A DNA stretch of 64,000 nt, from positions 118,387-182,386 of the forward strand of contig CAIWFH010000042.1 of assembly GCA_903911925.1 (NCBI GenBank), in the 5' to 3' direction. The position numbers were made by a program, and so were the translations under genes. Source of the stretch: an uncultured Acidobacteriaceae bacterium. GTDB lineage: Bacteria > Acidobacteriota > Terriglobia > Terriglobales > Acidobacteriaceae. Of the stretch, positions 27,800 to 36,525 are shown piece after piece (positions within the stretch are counted from its first letter, which is position 1; each line of letters starts with the position of its first letter). Under the pieces are notes generated by a model. That model was not told where the DNA came from and ran no database searches. It worked only from the letters and a program-made list of their open reading frames with translations.

Positions 27800-28441
27800 A
27801 TGCCCACGTTGGATGAAATCAAGAATACTTTCGCGGAACTGGATGAAGACACTGCATTGCAGCTGGTGAAGGACGCGCTGGCGGCCAAAGTTCCAGCTTT
27901 CGAGATACTGAAGGCCTGCCAGGACGGCATGACGGAAGTCGGCCGGCGTTTTGAGTGTCAGGACTACTTTGTCTCTGACCTGATGATGTCCGGCGAGATA
28001 TTCAAGCAGGTCAGCGCCATTCTCGAGCCTGAGCTGAAAGCCGGTGGTTCAAAGACCGTTGGCAAGGTTGTGTTCGGCACCGTAAAGGGCGACATTCACA
28101 ATATTGGCAAGGACATTGTGGTTACCATGCTCAAATCGGCCAACCTCGAAGTGATCGATCTCGGAGTCGATGTGCCGGTTGATCGCTTCATCAGTGCGCT
28201 CACTGAAAGCGGCGCAACCGTGCTCGGTATGTCAGGCCTGCTGACACTGGCCTTTGACTCGATGAAGGCCACGATCGAGGCACTAAAGGTCGCGGGGTTG
28301 CGAGACAAGGTGAAGGTGATGATTGGCGGCGGTCCGGTCGACGGCAATGTCTGCCGTGCAGTAGGCGCCGATGACTGGGGCGCAGACGCACAACATGCCG
28401 TTCGCCTTGCCAAGGCCTGGTTGGGCTCGACCGCAGTGTAG
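27800..28441 (+). CDS. corrinoid (B12-binding) methyl-carrier protein
   Basis: 213 residues: an N-terminal helical cap (to about residue 85) and a Rossmann-like B12 domain with the cobalt-ligand motif GDIHNIGKDIV (D-x-H-x-x-G), then GMSGLLTLAFDSM and MIGGGPVDGNVC. These are the features of MtaC/MtbC/OdmA-type carrier proteins, which shuttle a methyl group between two methyltransferases. The ribosome-binding site TAAGGAGG is the best in the window. It lies 103 bp before a UroD-fold methyltransferase. The likely use is demethylation of methoxylated aromatics to free phenols. Confidence 0.9.
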   Translation: MPTLDEIKNTFAELDEDTALQLVKDALAAKVPAFEILKACQDGMTEVGRRFECQDYFVSDLMMSGEIFKQVSAILEPELKAGGSKTVGKVVFGTVKGDIHNIGKDIVVTMLKSANLEVIDLGVDVPVDRFISALTESGATVLGMSGLLTLAFDSMKATIEALKVAGLRDKVKVMIGGGPVDGNVCRAVGADDWGADAQHAVRLAKAWLGSTAV

Positions 28442-28543
28442 TGGTCTATAGCGGACCAAGCCCGGGCCGGGCCGCTGATGGCCTTCGCCGCGCGCTGCCA
28501 ATCGGTCGACTTGTGATGACGTCCATACAAGCACGGAGGAACG

Positions 28544-29833
28544 ATGAATCAAGCAGTTTCTACACAGCCTGCAACTGGCGAGATCAACACTGCCTCAGCT
28601 CAACTTGATGCGCGCAGAGCGCGTGTGTTCGATGCCTTTCAACTGCGCAAGCCGGACCGCGTTCCCCTGTTCCTGCCTTTCCTCAACATTCTTTCGCAGC
28701 TTGAGGGCACCACCAACCTTGAGCTTTATAACGACGCGGAGAAGCACATCAAGGCAGTTGAGCGTGCAGCGTTGCGCTTCGAGCCCGACCTGTACGAAGG
28801 CATGTTCCTCACCCCGGAAATCAGCCGGGCGCTCGGTGACCGAATGACCAAGTGGCCGGGCTATGGCTTGGAGCCCGCTGGTTCGTACCAGTATCACGAG
28901 TCCGACTACATGAAACCGGAGGACTACGATGCCTTCATCGCCGATCCGGGTGATTGGGCAATGCGCCGTTACCTGCCGCGCGTGTTCGGTGAACTCGAGG
29001 GACTGGGGATGCTGCCGCCGCTCGGCATGTTTGCGCTCGGCACGTTCTGCATGATGCAGTCAGCCGCGGTGTTTGCGATGCCTCCCGTGCTGAAGGCTCT
29101 GGAGGCGCTCACAAATGCAGGTCGCGCTCAGTTGAAGTGGCTGCAGGAGACCATGGCGCTGATCAAGCATATGGAAGCCATCGGATTCCCGCCAAGTCCC
29201 CTGTTTGCGGGGCCGAACGTAGTGGCCCCGTTCGACTTCATGGCCGACACCCTGCGCGGCATGCGGGGCGTGTTCAGCGACATGCGGCGCTGCCCTGAAA
29301 AGCTGCTGGCCGCCGAAGAAAAGGTCATCCCGATCATGCTTGAGCACGCCTTCATTGCGACCAAGGTGCGACACTTGCCGTTCGCCTTCATTCCGCTGCA
29401 CAGGGGTTCCGACGGCTTCATCTCCGTTCCGAACTTCGAAAAGTTCTACTGGCCGCAGCTCAAGCGGACAATTCTGGCGCTCATCGATGCCGGCATCACG
29501 CCGTTCATACTCTGGGAGGGTTGTTGGGATCAGCGCCTCGAGTACCTCGCTGAGCTGCCCAAGGGCAAGATCATCGGCGGCTTCCAGGACACAAACCTCA
29601 TCAAGGCGAAAGAAGTCATCGGCGACGTAATGTGCATCATCGGGGGCATGCCCAACGGAATGCTGACGGGCGACAATGCCACGCTGATCCGCGAGCACAC
29701 CCACAAAATGTGCGAGACGGTTGGCAAGGGAGGCGGCTTCATCATGAGCACAGCCGTCGGCGACCTGGAAGGCGCCAACCCCGAAATGATCGAAGTGTGG
29801 GCAGAGGCGACGCGCAAGTATGGCGCGCTGTAG
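28544..29833 (+). CDS. uroporphyrinogen-decarboxylase-fold methyltransferase, corrinoid partner
   Basis: 429 residues, UroD superfamily, next to the corrinoid protein and therefore its probable partner. RKPDRVPLFLPFLNILSQLEG, LIDAGITPFILWEGCWDQRLEYLAELPKGKIIGGFQDTNLIKAKEVIGD and TVGKGGGFIMSTAVGDLEGANPEMIEVW mark the barrel. The C-terminal Cys of the MtaA type (as in the paralogue at 592) is absent: STAVGDLEG replaces NGCTLPP. It probably does not activate a thiol through that zinc site, so a substrate-side methyltransferase (MT1) acting on a methyl aryl ether is plausible. GGAGG precedes the start. Confidence 0.85.
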   Translation: MNQAVSTQPATGEINTASAQLDARRARVFDAFQLRKPDRVPLFLPFLNILSQLEGTTNLELYNDAEKHIKAVERAALRFEPDLYEGMFLTPEISRALGDRMTKWPGYGLEPAGSYQYHESDYMKPEDYDAFIADPGDWAMRRYLPRVFGELEGLGMLPPLGMFALGTFCMMQSAAVFAMPPVLKALEALTNAGRAQLKWLQETMALIKHMEAIGFPPSPLFAGPNVVAPFDFMADTLRGMRGVFSDMRRCPEKLLAAEEKVIPIMLEHAFIATKVRHLPFAFIPLHRGSDGFISVPNFEKFYWPQLKRTILALIDAGITPFILWEGCWDQRLEYLAELPKGKIIGGFQDTNLIKAKEVIGDVMCIIGGMPNGMLTGDNATLIREHTHKMCETVGKGGGFIMSTAVGDLEGANPEMIEVWAEATRKYGAL

Positions 29834-29869
29834 CTAAGACCCAATAACCCGTCCAAAGCGAGGCAATCA

Positions 29870-32836
29870 GTGGCATTCGCCAAAATTCAATTCTCGGCAA
29901 CCCTCCTGGCTTTGGAGAAGATGCTGCGCATTACCGCGATGCGCTACCCCGAATTTGCAGAGCGATTGAGGCAGAAGGATTTCGCTGCCCAGATCAAGCT
30001 GCGGGACAACTCGCAGGGCCGATGTTTCCATTTCAACGAAGGCAAGGTGTCGTCACAAGCGGGTGTGCATCCCGCACAGGTCGTCATGGCCTTCCAAAGC
30101 CCTCAAGTTGCCGCCCGCATCCTGAGGCCCTCCCGCAGCCAGCTGGACTTTCTTCATGCCGTTAAGAATTTCCAGATTGAGGTGCAAGGCCCCGACGAAT
30201 TGACTGTTTGGTTGGCCGAGACGCTTGGCATGCTGCTCACCTCCGGGGCCAAGTACGGTACGAGCTTGGGCGATGGCGTAATGCGCTTCACAAGCAATAC
30301 CAACGGCGGCCCAGTTTTTGTCGATGTCAAAGACGACAAGATCATCCGCATCACCCCCATCGAGTTCGATGAAGAAGATGCGCAACCCTGGACGATCAAG
30401 GCGCGGGGCCGAAGTTTCACGCCGCCGCGTAAAACCACCATCAGCAGCCACACTTTGGCCTGGAAATCCATGGTCTATTCAAAAGACCGCCTGCTTTATC
30501 CCATGAAGCGGGTGGATTTCAACCCTGATGGCGAACGCAATCCGCAGAACCGCGGCATCTCAGGATACGAGCGCATCAGTTGGGATGAAGCTCTGGATCT
30601 TGTTGCCGGCGAGATTCAGCGTGTCAAGCGCGAGTATGGGCCGGGAGCGATCTTGAACGGCAGCGGATCGCACCACACCTGGGGAGCCTTGGGTTATTGG
30701 CTTAGCGCCCGCATCCGCTTCTTCAATACCATTGGCGCCACCATGGTCGCCCACAACCCCGATAGCTGGGAGGGCTGGTACTGGGGCGCCGCGCATCATT
30801 GGGGCTATTCCTCACACAATGGCGGCGGCGAAACTTACAGCACTGTGGAAGACTGCCTCAAGAACGCCGAGATGATCGTCTTCTGGTCCAGCGACCCTGA
30901 AGCCACCAGCGGTGTCTACGGCGCGCACGAGGGGACGATTCGCCGTCAGTGGTTGAAGGAACTCGGCATCCCATTCGTCCACATCGATCCCTATTACAAC
31001 CACACTGCTGCATGGCTGGGAGGCAAGTGGCTGGCGCCTCGTCCCGGCGCGGACAGCGCAATGGTGCTGGCCATCGCCTGCGTGTGGATCATCGAAAATC
31101 TGTACGACAAAGACTACGTCGCCAAGCGAACCGAAGGGTTCGACAAGTGGCGCGACTACATCCTCGGCAAGGAAGACGGAATCGTCAAGACGCCGGAATG
31201 GCAGGAAGCTGAAACCGGCGTCCCCGCCAAGGATGTGCGCGCGCTGGCGCGGCAATGGGGTACAAAGAAGACTTACCTGGCCGCCGGCGGGATGAGCGGC
31301 TTTGGAGCTGCCTGCAGAACGGCAACCGGAACTGATTGGGCCCGCGGCATGGTTTGCCTCATGGCAATGCAAGGACTCGGCAAACCCGGCGTGAACATTG
31401 GCTGTCTGCAACAGGGCGCTCCGGTGGATACGCGCTTTTTCTTCCCCGGCTACTCCGAAGGCGGAATGTCAGGAGACCTGGCCGGCACAGCCATGGCGAT
31501 GAACCTTTTCCAGAAGATGCCGCAACTGCCGACCATAAACACGGTTCAGCAGGTGGTTCCGCGGCTCAAGATTCCTGAGGCAATCGTCGACGGACATTGC
31601 GAGGGGTATCCCACCGACCCTCGCACAATCGAGGGACAGTTCTTCAAGTTCAAGTACCCGGCGCCTGGACACTCGCAGGTAAAGCTCTATTACAAGTATG
31701 GCGGCTCGCACTTTGGCACCATGACTAACACCAACCGGTATGTGAACATGTATCGGACCGATAAACTTGAGTGTGTCGTCAACCAGTCAATCTGGTTCGA
31801 GGGTGAAGCCAAATTCGCTGATGTCATTTTGCCGGCGTGCACCAGCTTTGAGCGCTGGGACATCGGCGAGTTTGCCAATTGCGGTGGTTACGTCCAGCAC
31901 TCATTTACGCAATGCAATCATCGCGTCGCGGTGCTTCAGCATAAGTGTATTGAGCCGCTCGGTGAGTCTAAATCGGACTTCCAGATATTTCTCGATCTCT
32001 CCAAACGCCTCGGTGTGGCGGCCAGTTTCTCTGAGGGGTCAACGGAACTGGACTGGTGCAGGCGCTACTTTGAGGCCACCGATCTTACAACGCTGACCAC
32101 GTGGAAGAAGTTCCTGAAGAAAGGATATTTTGTTGTACCGGTGCCCTCTGAGGAACTGCGCGATCCAGTCTCGTACCAGTGGTTTGCTGAAGGCAGGTTG
32201 AAGGATACTCCTGAGTTGACGCCCTTGCCGGGATCCTACAGCGGCGCATTTCGCAGCGGGTTGCAAACGCAGTCAGGCAAGATCGAATTCGAATCGTCGA
32301 GCCTCAAGCGGTTTGATGCTGAAGATCCAGAGCGTTCACCGATTCTGAAGTATGTTCCCGCATGGGAAGGGCCGCACGCCAATGAACTATACGCCAGATT
32401 TCCCTTGCATTTGGTTTCTCCGCACCCGCGCTTTACCTTCCATACCCAGAGCGACGGCAAAGACAGCACGACGAACGATATCAAGGACCATCGCGTGTTG
32501 ATCGACGGTTTCTACTATTGGATCGTCAGAGTCAATCGGCGCGATGCAGCCGTTCGTGGAATCGCTGATCATGGGCTTGTCAGAGTATTCAATGATCGCG
32601 GAGCGGTGATCTGCGCAGCACAGCTGACGGAGCGCGTCCCCCCAGGAATCGTGCACTCATATGAGTCATCAGCGGTGTACGATCCTGTCGGGGCGCCGGG
32701 CAAGTCCGCCGATCGCGGCGGGTGCATCAACATCCTCACCCCGAGCAGGATGATGATTGGCAAGTCTCATGCGCTGGCCGCATGCTCGTGCCTGGTCGAG
32801 GTTGAAAAGTGGAACTCCGGGAAGACACCTGTTTGA
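29870..32836 (+). CDS. athL: transhydroxylase-type molybdopterin oxidoreductase large subunit with extra N-terminal SCP2-like domain (GTG start)
   Basis: 988 residues. Residues ~150-970 form a DMSO-reductase-family molybdopterin enzyme without an N-terminal Fe-S motif, as in the Pelobacter transhydroxylase large subunit. NGSGSHHTWGALGYW and AHNPDSWEGWYWGAAHHWGY hold the His and the Asp-Ser-Trp that match the known active-site His144 and Asp174-Ser175-Trp176. The Mo-ligating Ser is thus probably the one in PDSW. The first ~130 residues (FHFNEGKVSSQAGVHPAQVVMAF, LHAVKNFQIEVQGPDELTVWLAETLGML) look like an SCP2-type domain that the ~875-residue Pelobacter enzyme lacks. It is expected to move hydroxyl groups between pyrogallol and a tetrahydroxybenzene co-substrate, giving phloroglucinol. 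The start codon is GTG. Confidence 0.83.
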   Translation: MAFAKIQFSATLLALEKMLRITAMRYPEFAERLRQKDFAAQIKLRDNSQGRCFHFNEGKVSSQAGVHPAQVVMAFQSPQVAARILRPSRSQLDFLHAVKNFQIEVQGPDELTVWLAETLGMLLTSGAKYGTSLGDGVMRFTSNTNGGPVFVDVKDDKIIRITPIEFDEEDAQPWTIKARGRSFTPPRKTTISSHTLAWKSMVYSKDRLLYPMKRVDFNPDGERNPQNRGISGYERISWDEALDLVAGEIQRVKREYGPGAILNGSGSHHTWGALGYWLSARIRFFNTIGATMVAHNPDSWEGWYWGAAHHWGYSSHNGGGETYSTVEDCLKNAEMIVFWSSDPEATSGVYGAHEGTIRRQWLKELGIPFVHIDPYYNHTAAWLGGKWLAPRPGADSAMVLAIACVWIIENLYDKDYVAKRTEGFDKWRDYILGKEDGIVKTPEWQEAETGVPAKDVRALARQWGTKKTYLAAGGMSGFGAACRTATGTDWARGMVCLMAMQGLGKPGVNIGCLQQGAPVDTRFFFPGYSEGGMSGDLAGTAMAMNLFQKMPQLPTINTVQQVVPRLKIPEAIVDGHCEGYPTDPRTIEGQFFKFKYPAPGHSQVKLYYKYGGSHFGTMTNTNRYVNMYRTDKLECVVNQSIWFEGEAKFADVILPACTSFERWDIGEFANCGGYVQHSFTQCNHRVAVLQHKCIEPLGESKSDFQIFLDLSKRLGVAASFSEGSTELDWCRRYFEATDLTTLTTWKKFLKKGYFVVPVPSEELRDPVSYQWFAEGRLKDTPELTPLPGSYSGAFRSGLQTQSGKIEFESSSLKRFDAEDPERSPILKYVPAWEGPHANELYARFPLHLVSPHPRFTFHTQSDGKDSTTNDIKDHRVLIDGFYYWIVRVNRRDAAVRGIADHGLVRVFNDRGAVICAAQLTERVPPGIVHSYESSAVYDPVGAPGKSADRGGCINILTPSRMMIGKSHALAACSCLVEVEKWNSGKTPV

Positions 32837-33237
32837 AAAAATGCCATATGGCCATCGACGTGGTGTGCAGCGATGAACAAGGAGTCAACAGCTCCCGGCA
32901 ACCTCTCAACAGAAGATGACGCTCAGGCGCAATCATGTGTTTCACGTCGCATGAGGCGCGTCCGCATATCTGTTTTGCCCGTACTATCCCGCTCCTGACA
33001 CGACCGAGGACTGAAGCGCTCTCCCGCATCCCATTCATTAGGGCGCTGTGGCAGGCATTCCCTGCCGATCCACCCATTTCTTGAGTTTCAAGACCGAACT
33101 GAAGATTCGCTGTATCAAAAGGTGACTCACATCACAGTAACGGACAACATGGGGTCAGCATAATCGCAACTGCTGCCCGCTTTGAGCCTGGCACGATAAG
33201 ATTCGATAGATCGGCGCCTGCTTTTCAAAGGAGTGAT
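32837..33237. other. intergenic region before lysR B, 401 bp
   Basis: No gene is apparent. AAAGGAG precedes the regulator start. No copy of the AAAGTATTTCC module is found here. Confidence 0.5.
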
Positions 33238-34224
33238 ATGGATCTCCGCTACTTGCGCTTCTTTATTGCCGTCGCAGAAGAGTTGAACGTGACCCGCGCC
33301 GCCGAGCGCTTGCACACCGTTCAACCTTCGGTGAGCAGGCAAATCCACCGTCTCGAAGAGATCGTGGGGACGCCCCTTTTTCGCCGCGAGCGCCATAGAA
33401 TGTTCCTTACCGACTCGGGCTTCGCTTTCCTCCGGGAATCGCGCGCGATCCTGGAGCAGATCGATCATGCCATAGAATTGGCTCGCCAAGCCGCGCGTTC
33501 TCACAATGACCGCGTTTCAGTGGGATTCATCCTGGGAACTGAAAGTCCTATCTTTTCTCGATTGGTGCCAATGCTGCGAAAGAAGCACCCGGAAATGAAG
33601 ATTTCCTATCGAACGCTATCCGAATTGGAGATGATCGCTGCTTTGGACAGCAAGACAATTGACGCCGCCTTCTGTGCGGGCCCGATCATTCATCCCGGCA
33701 TCGCAGCGGAGTGTGTTCTGCACCAGAAACTTGTTGTCGTACTGCCCTCCGATCATCCCCTGGCGGATCTCAAGCGGATTCCCGTTGCCCGCCTGTCGGA
33801 AATACCTCTCATTCTTCCGCCCTCGGCCACCTCGCCAAACTACATTGCATTCATCAACCAGGTCGCGCGCTCGGCCGGCATCCAGTTGAAAACTCTAATT
33901 GAGTGCGACAATGTCATGGAGGCTTTGAATTCGGTGAGCATCGGCAATGGCGCCTGTTTGATACCCGACTATCAGCAAGGCTTCCTGCCAGATCATTTCA
34001 TCACACGCTCGCTGGAACTGGATCCGCAACCCACTCTCGACATGCTCGTTGTCTATCGCAAGGATGACAAGCTGCCAGCCCTGAAAGCATTCCTTGAAGC
34101 TGTGCGTGAATGTCTCGCAGCACCCGTCCAGGTCATCACTCCTCCAGTCAATCCGACGTCAACTCCGAGTTTGATGAAGAGTCCCAGCAGCAAAAAATCG
34201 CGAACTGGCAAAGGACGAGCCTGA
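33238..34224 (+). CDS. LysR-family transcriptional regulator, copy B
   Basis: A 328-residue LTTR with the DNA-binding segment MDLRYLRFFIAVAEELNVTRAAERLHTVQPSVSRQIHRLEEIVGTPLFRRERH, differing from copy A (17208) at only a handful of positions. The effector domain is more divergent but shares VGFILGTES, DNVMEALNSVSIGNGACLIPD and DMLVVYRKDDKLPALKAFL. A Ser/Lys-rich tail of ~25 residues follows. Placed right after the transhydroxylase operon, it probably controls that operon. With copy A it forms a pair that could read the same DNA site but different inducers (inference). Confidence 0.9.
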   Translation: MDLRYLRFFIAVAEELNVTRAAERLHTVQPSVSRQIHRLEEIVGTPLFRRERHRMFLTDSGFAFLRESRAILEQIDHAIELARQAARSHNDRVSVGFILGTESPIFSRLVPMLRKKHPEMKISYRTLSELEMIAALDSKTIDAAFCAGPIIHPGIAAECVLHQKLVVVLPSDHPLADLKRIPVARLSEIPLILPPSATSPNYIAFINQVARSAGIQLKTLIECDNVMEALNSVSIGNGACLIPDYQQGFLPDHFITRSLELDPQPTLDMLVVYRKDDKLPALKAFLEAVRECLAAPVQVITPPVNPTSTPSLMKSPSSKKSRTGKGRA

Positions 34225-34243
34225 GCAAGCCCGACCTTCCGGT

Positions 34244-35077
34244 TCATTTAGACCCGCGCGTCAGTCGCTGCGGCTTGCCAGGATCTGGCAGCGAGACTTC
34301 GTCTTGAGCGGCCTTGGCGCCGTTTAGGGTTTTCTTTCGTAACCCTGCCTTGTCTTCCCTTCGAATCGCCTCTTCGATGCTCAGCATGGCCAGCCCTACA
34401 ATCTTCTCCGCCGCAGAGCGGGCTTTCACCCCGTCGTGGCGCCGCAGTGCCTGGAACAGCTGCCGGTGGGCGCCGATGTCAACCAGGTCGGATGCGCGCC
34501 ATCCTGTCGTGTAGGCCAGGGCCGTCTGAAGCGGACGCCGGATGGAACGGTTCAGCTGCTCAAGCAGCGGGTTGCGGCTGGCTGCAACCACCGCCGCCAG
34601 GAATTCCAACTCGGCATCAACGGCTTCGTCCGCCCGCTGATTCTTCAGCTTCGCCTCGCGGTCTTCAAGTAGCCGGCCGATCTGATCCAGTTCTTGCTGG
34701 CTGGCGCGAACCGCCGCAAAACCCGCCGCAGTCGGCTCTATCGCAAGGCGCACTTCGCAAAGCTCGCGAAGAAACCGGGTGTCGGCACCGACTGCCCACC
34801 AGCCCAGGATGTCCGGATCAAGCTGGTTCCATTCGGTTCTTGGCTTTGATCGCGTCCCCAGCCGCTGGCGCACTTCTACCATGCCTTTGTCGGCAAGCAC
34901 CTTCACGGCTTCCCGCAAAATTGTTCGGCTTACCCCGAGTTGCAGACACAGGTCCGCCTCGTTCGGAAATAGTAACTCGCGCGAGTCACGCTCCGCTTCA
35001 AGCACTTGTAGCGCGAGCACCCTGGTCACCCGGCTGTGGAGGTTTTCCGGTATTTCGATGCGCGGGAAGACGGTCAT
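34244..35077 (-). CDS. FadR/GntR-family transcriptional regulator
   Basis: 277 residues: a GntR winged helix (LHSRVTRVLALQVLEAERDSRELLFPNEADLCLQLGVSRTILREAVKVLADKGMVEVRQRLGTRSKP) and a C-terminal FCD helical domain with DTRFLRELCEVRLAIEPTAAGFAAVRAS and FHRQLFQAL-like AHRQLFQALRRHD. FCD regulators usually bind small organic acids and repress catabolic genes. It diverges from the Mpv17-like/porin operon at 35800. ATAGTCTAT at 35092-35100, just upstream of its start, is a short dyad that could be its own operator. Confidence 0.87.
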   Translation of the reverse strand: MTVFPRIEIPENLHSRVTRVLALQVLEAERDSRELLFPNEADLCLQLGVSRTILREAVKVLADKGMVEVRQRLGTRSKPRTEWNQLDPDILGWWAVGADTRFLRELCEVRLAIEPTAAGFAAVRASQQELDQIGRLLEDREAKLKNQRADEAVDAELEFLAAVVAASRNPLLEQLNRSIRRPLQTALAYTTGWRASDLVDIGAHRQLFQALRRHDGVKARSAAEKIVGLAMLSIEEAIRREDKAGLRKKTLNGAKAAQDEVSLPDPGKPQRLTRGSK

Positions 35078-35799
35078 AATATAAGCATACGATAGTCTAT
35101 TTCGATCGAAGATGCTGTGGTGCTAGATCCTGAGACAGCCAGATCGAACAGACCCGCATCGATTCCCACCAAGCCCATTCAGTGAGGCAGCATCTGCTGC
35201 TCGGACTGCCGCTTCAAAATCTCGCGGAAACAGTCACACTTGTGACGCTGTCACGGACGTGACACTCCGCGGCGAATTTCACCCATAACAGGTTCTGTAT
35301 TCGACTAGGTCTCTCTCTTTATGGACCTTCGCCCCTTCTCGATCGAACCGGAAGACGCTGAGTGCGGTACTGAAGAAGTCTGGTTTGTCTCTTGGCTTCG
35401 AAGCCGGTGGCGAAGCCCCGGAAACGGTAATCGGCCGCGAAATCGCCAAACAGCCGTGCCCGCGCGCCCGAGCGGAACAATCGCAAATCTTCTATGCCGC
35501 CGAGGTCGGTCTTCCCTACAGACAAAGTATTTCCATTGAAGACGTATGTCACCTAGAGTGGTATTAGATCCTAATTTCCAAAACGCTCCCTGATGCCCGT
35601 CATCGGTAGGGCCCCAAAGGGTTCATTAGTGTCGCCTTTCTTGGGTTTGGTTAGTTATCCGGAATTCAGTGAGCGATAAGCTCAGGGCGCTGCTAACATC
35701 CTCACGCTATCGAGACTCGCAGTTCTGTCCAAGTGGCTAACGAGGCAAACGCGGAGAGGTGACGAGCCCCGCGTGTCACGTTCAAAGGAGAAAGAATCG
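35078..35799. other. divergent intergenic region, 722 bp
   Basis: Holds the possible fadR operator (35092-35100) and the shared module at 35492-35534. No convincing gene or RNA is seen in the remaining ~600 bp. Confidence 0.5.
35492..35534 (+). promoter_or_regulatory. shared island promoter module, copy 6 (Mpv17-like/porin operon)
   Basis: CTATGCCGCCGAGGTC, identical to 9087-9102, with GGTCG followed after 15 bases by AAAGTATTTCC. TAGAGT lies about 20 bases downstream. The gene start is 266 bp away, so the leader is long. Confidence 0.6.
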
Positions 35800-36516
35800 A
35801 TGAAGCGTGGAGATTTCGTATGGGCTGCAGTAATTGTTTTCGTGTTGGCATTGTTCGTAGTCCCAGCGACGCACGGAGTCCTAATGTCGTGGACCAGAAG
35901 TTCTCCGCTCGGCATGGGCTTTGCTAAATTCGCTGTGCTGGCGTCGATGGGCGAACTACTCAGCCTTCGCTTGCGTGAACGCGATTGGGTCAAACCCGCA
36001 GGGTTCGGATGGCGTGTGCTGGTGTGGGGCATTCTGGGTGCACTGATCGCTTTGATGTTTCCGGTCTTCAACGCAGGCGCACAGGCAGCGATGTCGCTTG
36101 GGTTGTTGCCAGGCAAGGGAACCGGGCTGCAGACGCTGGCTATCGCGTTCTGGACGAGCACGCTTATGAACGTCACATTCGGTCCCTCCATGATGTGCGC
36201 GCACCGCATCAGCGATGCCTACATCGAGCTTTGCGGCGGACACATCCTCACCCGGCGCGTCAGTTTCACTGATCTGATTTCGCACGTCAACTGGCATTCT
36301 TTCTTCGGCTTCGTGATCGGCATGACGGTGCCATTTGTCTGGATTCCCGCGCACACAGCAACGTTTTTGGCACCTCCTGAGTATCGTGTGCTGATCGCTG
36401 CATTCCTCTCTATCGTGTTCGGAGCTCTGCTGGCGTACGGGGCCAAGGTCGGAACAAAACACAAGCCGCAAACCTCCGCGGGCGACGTAGAAGTCGTCGA
36501 GTCCGCGATAAGTTGA
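35800..36516 (+). CDS. polytopic inner-membrane protein, Mpv17-like
   Basis: 238 residues with about six hydrophobic helices: WAAVIVFVLALFVVPATHGVL, MGFAKFAVLASMGELLSLRL, WRVLVWGILGALIALMFPVF, LQTLAIAFWTSTLMNVTFGPSMM, SFFGFVIGMTVPFVWIPAHTATFL and YRVLIAAFLSIVFGALLAYG. The overall pattern recalls Mpv17/PMP22-type proteins, but I am not certain of the family. ATG at 35800 has AAAGGAG upstream. It is followed 9 bp later by an outer-membrane porin, so the pair may take up an aromatic substrate through both membranes. Confidence 0.65.
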   Translation: MKRGDFVWAAVIVFVLALFVVPATHGVLMSWTRSSPLGMGFAKFAVLASMGELLSLRLRERDWVKPAGFGWRVLVWGILGALIALMFPVFNAGAQAAMSLGLLPGKGTGLQTLAIAFWTSTLMNVTFGPSMMCAHRISDAYIELCGGHILTRRVSFTDLISHVNWHSFFGFVIGMTVPFVWIPAHTATFLAPPEYRVLIAAFLSIVFGALLAYGAKVGTKHKPQTSAGDVEVVESAIS

Positions 36517-36525
36517 GATTCCTGA

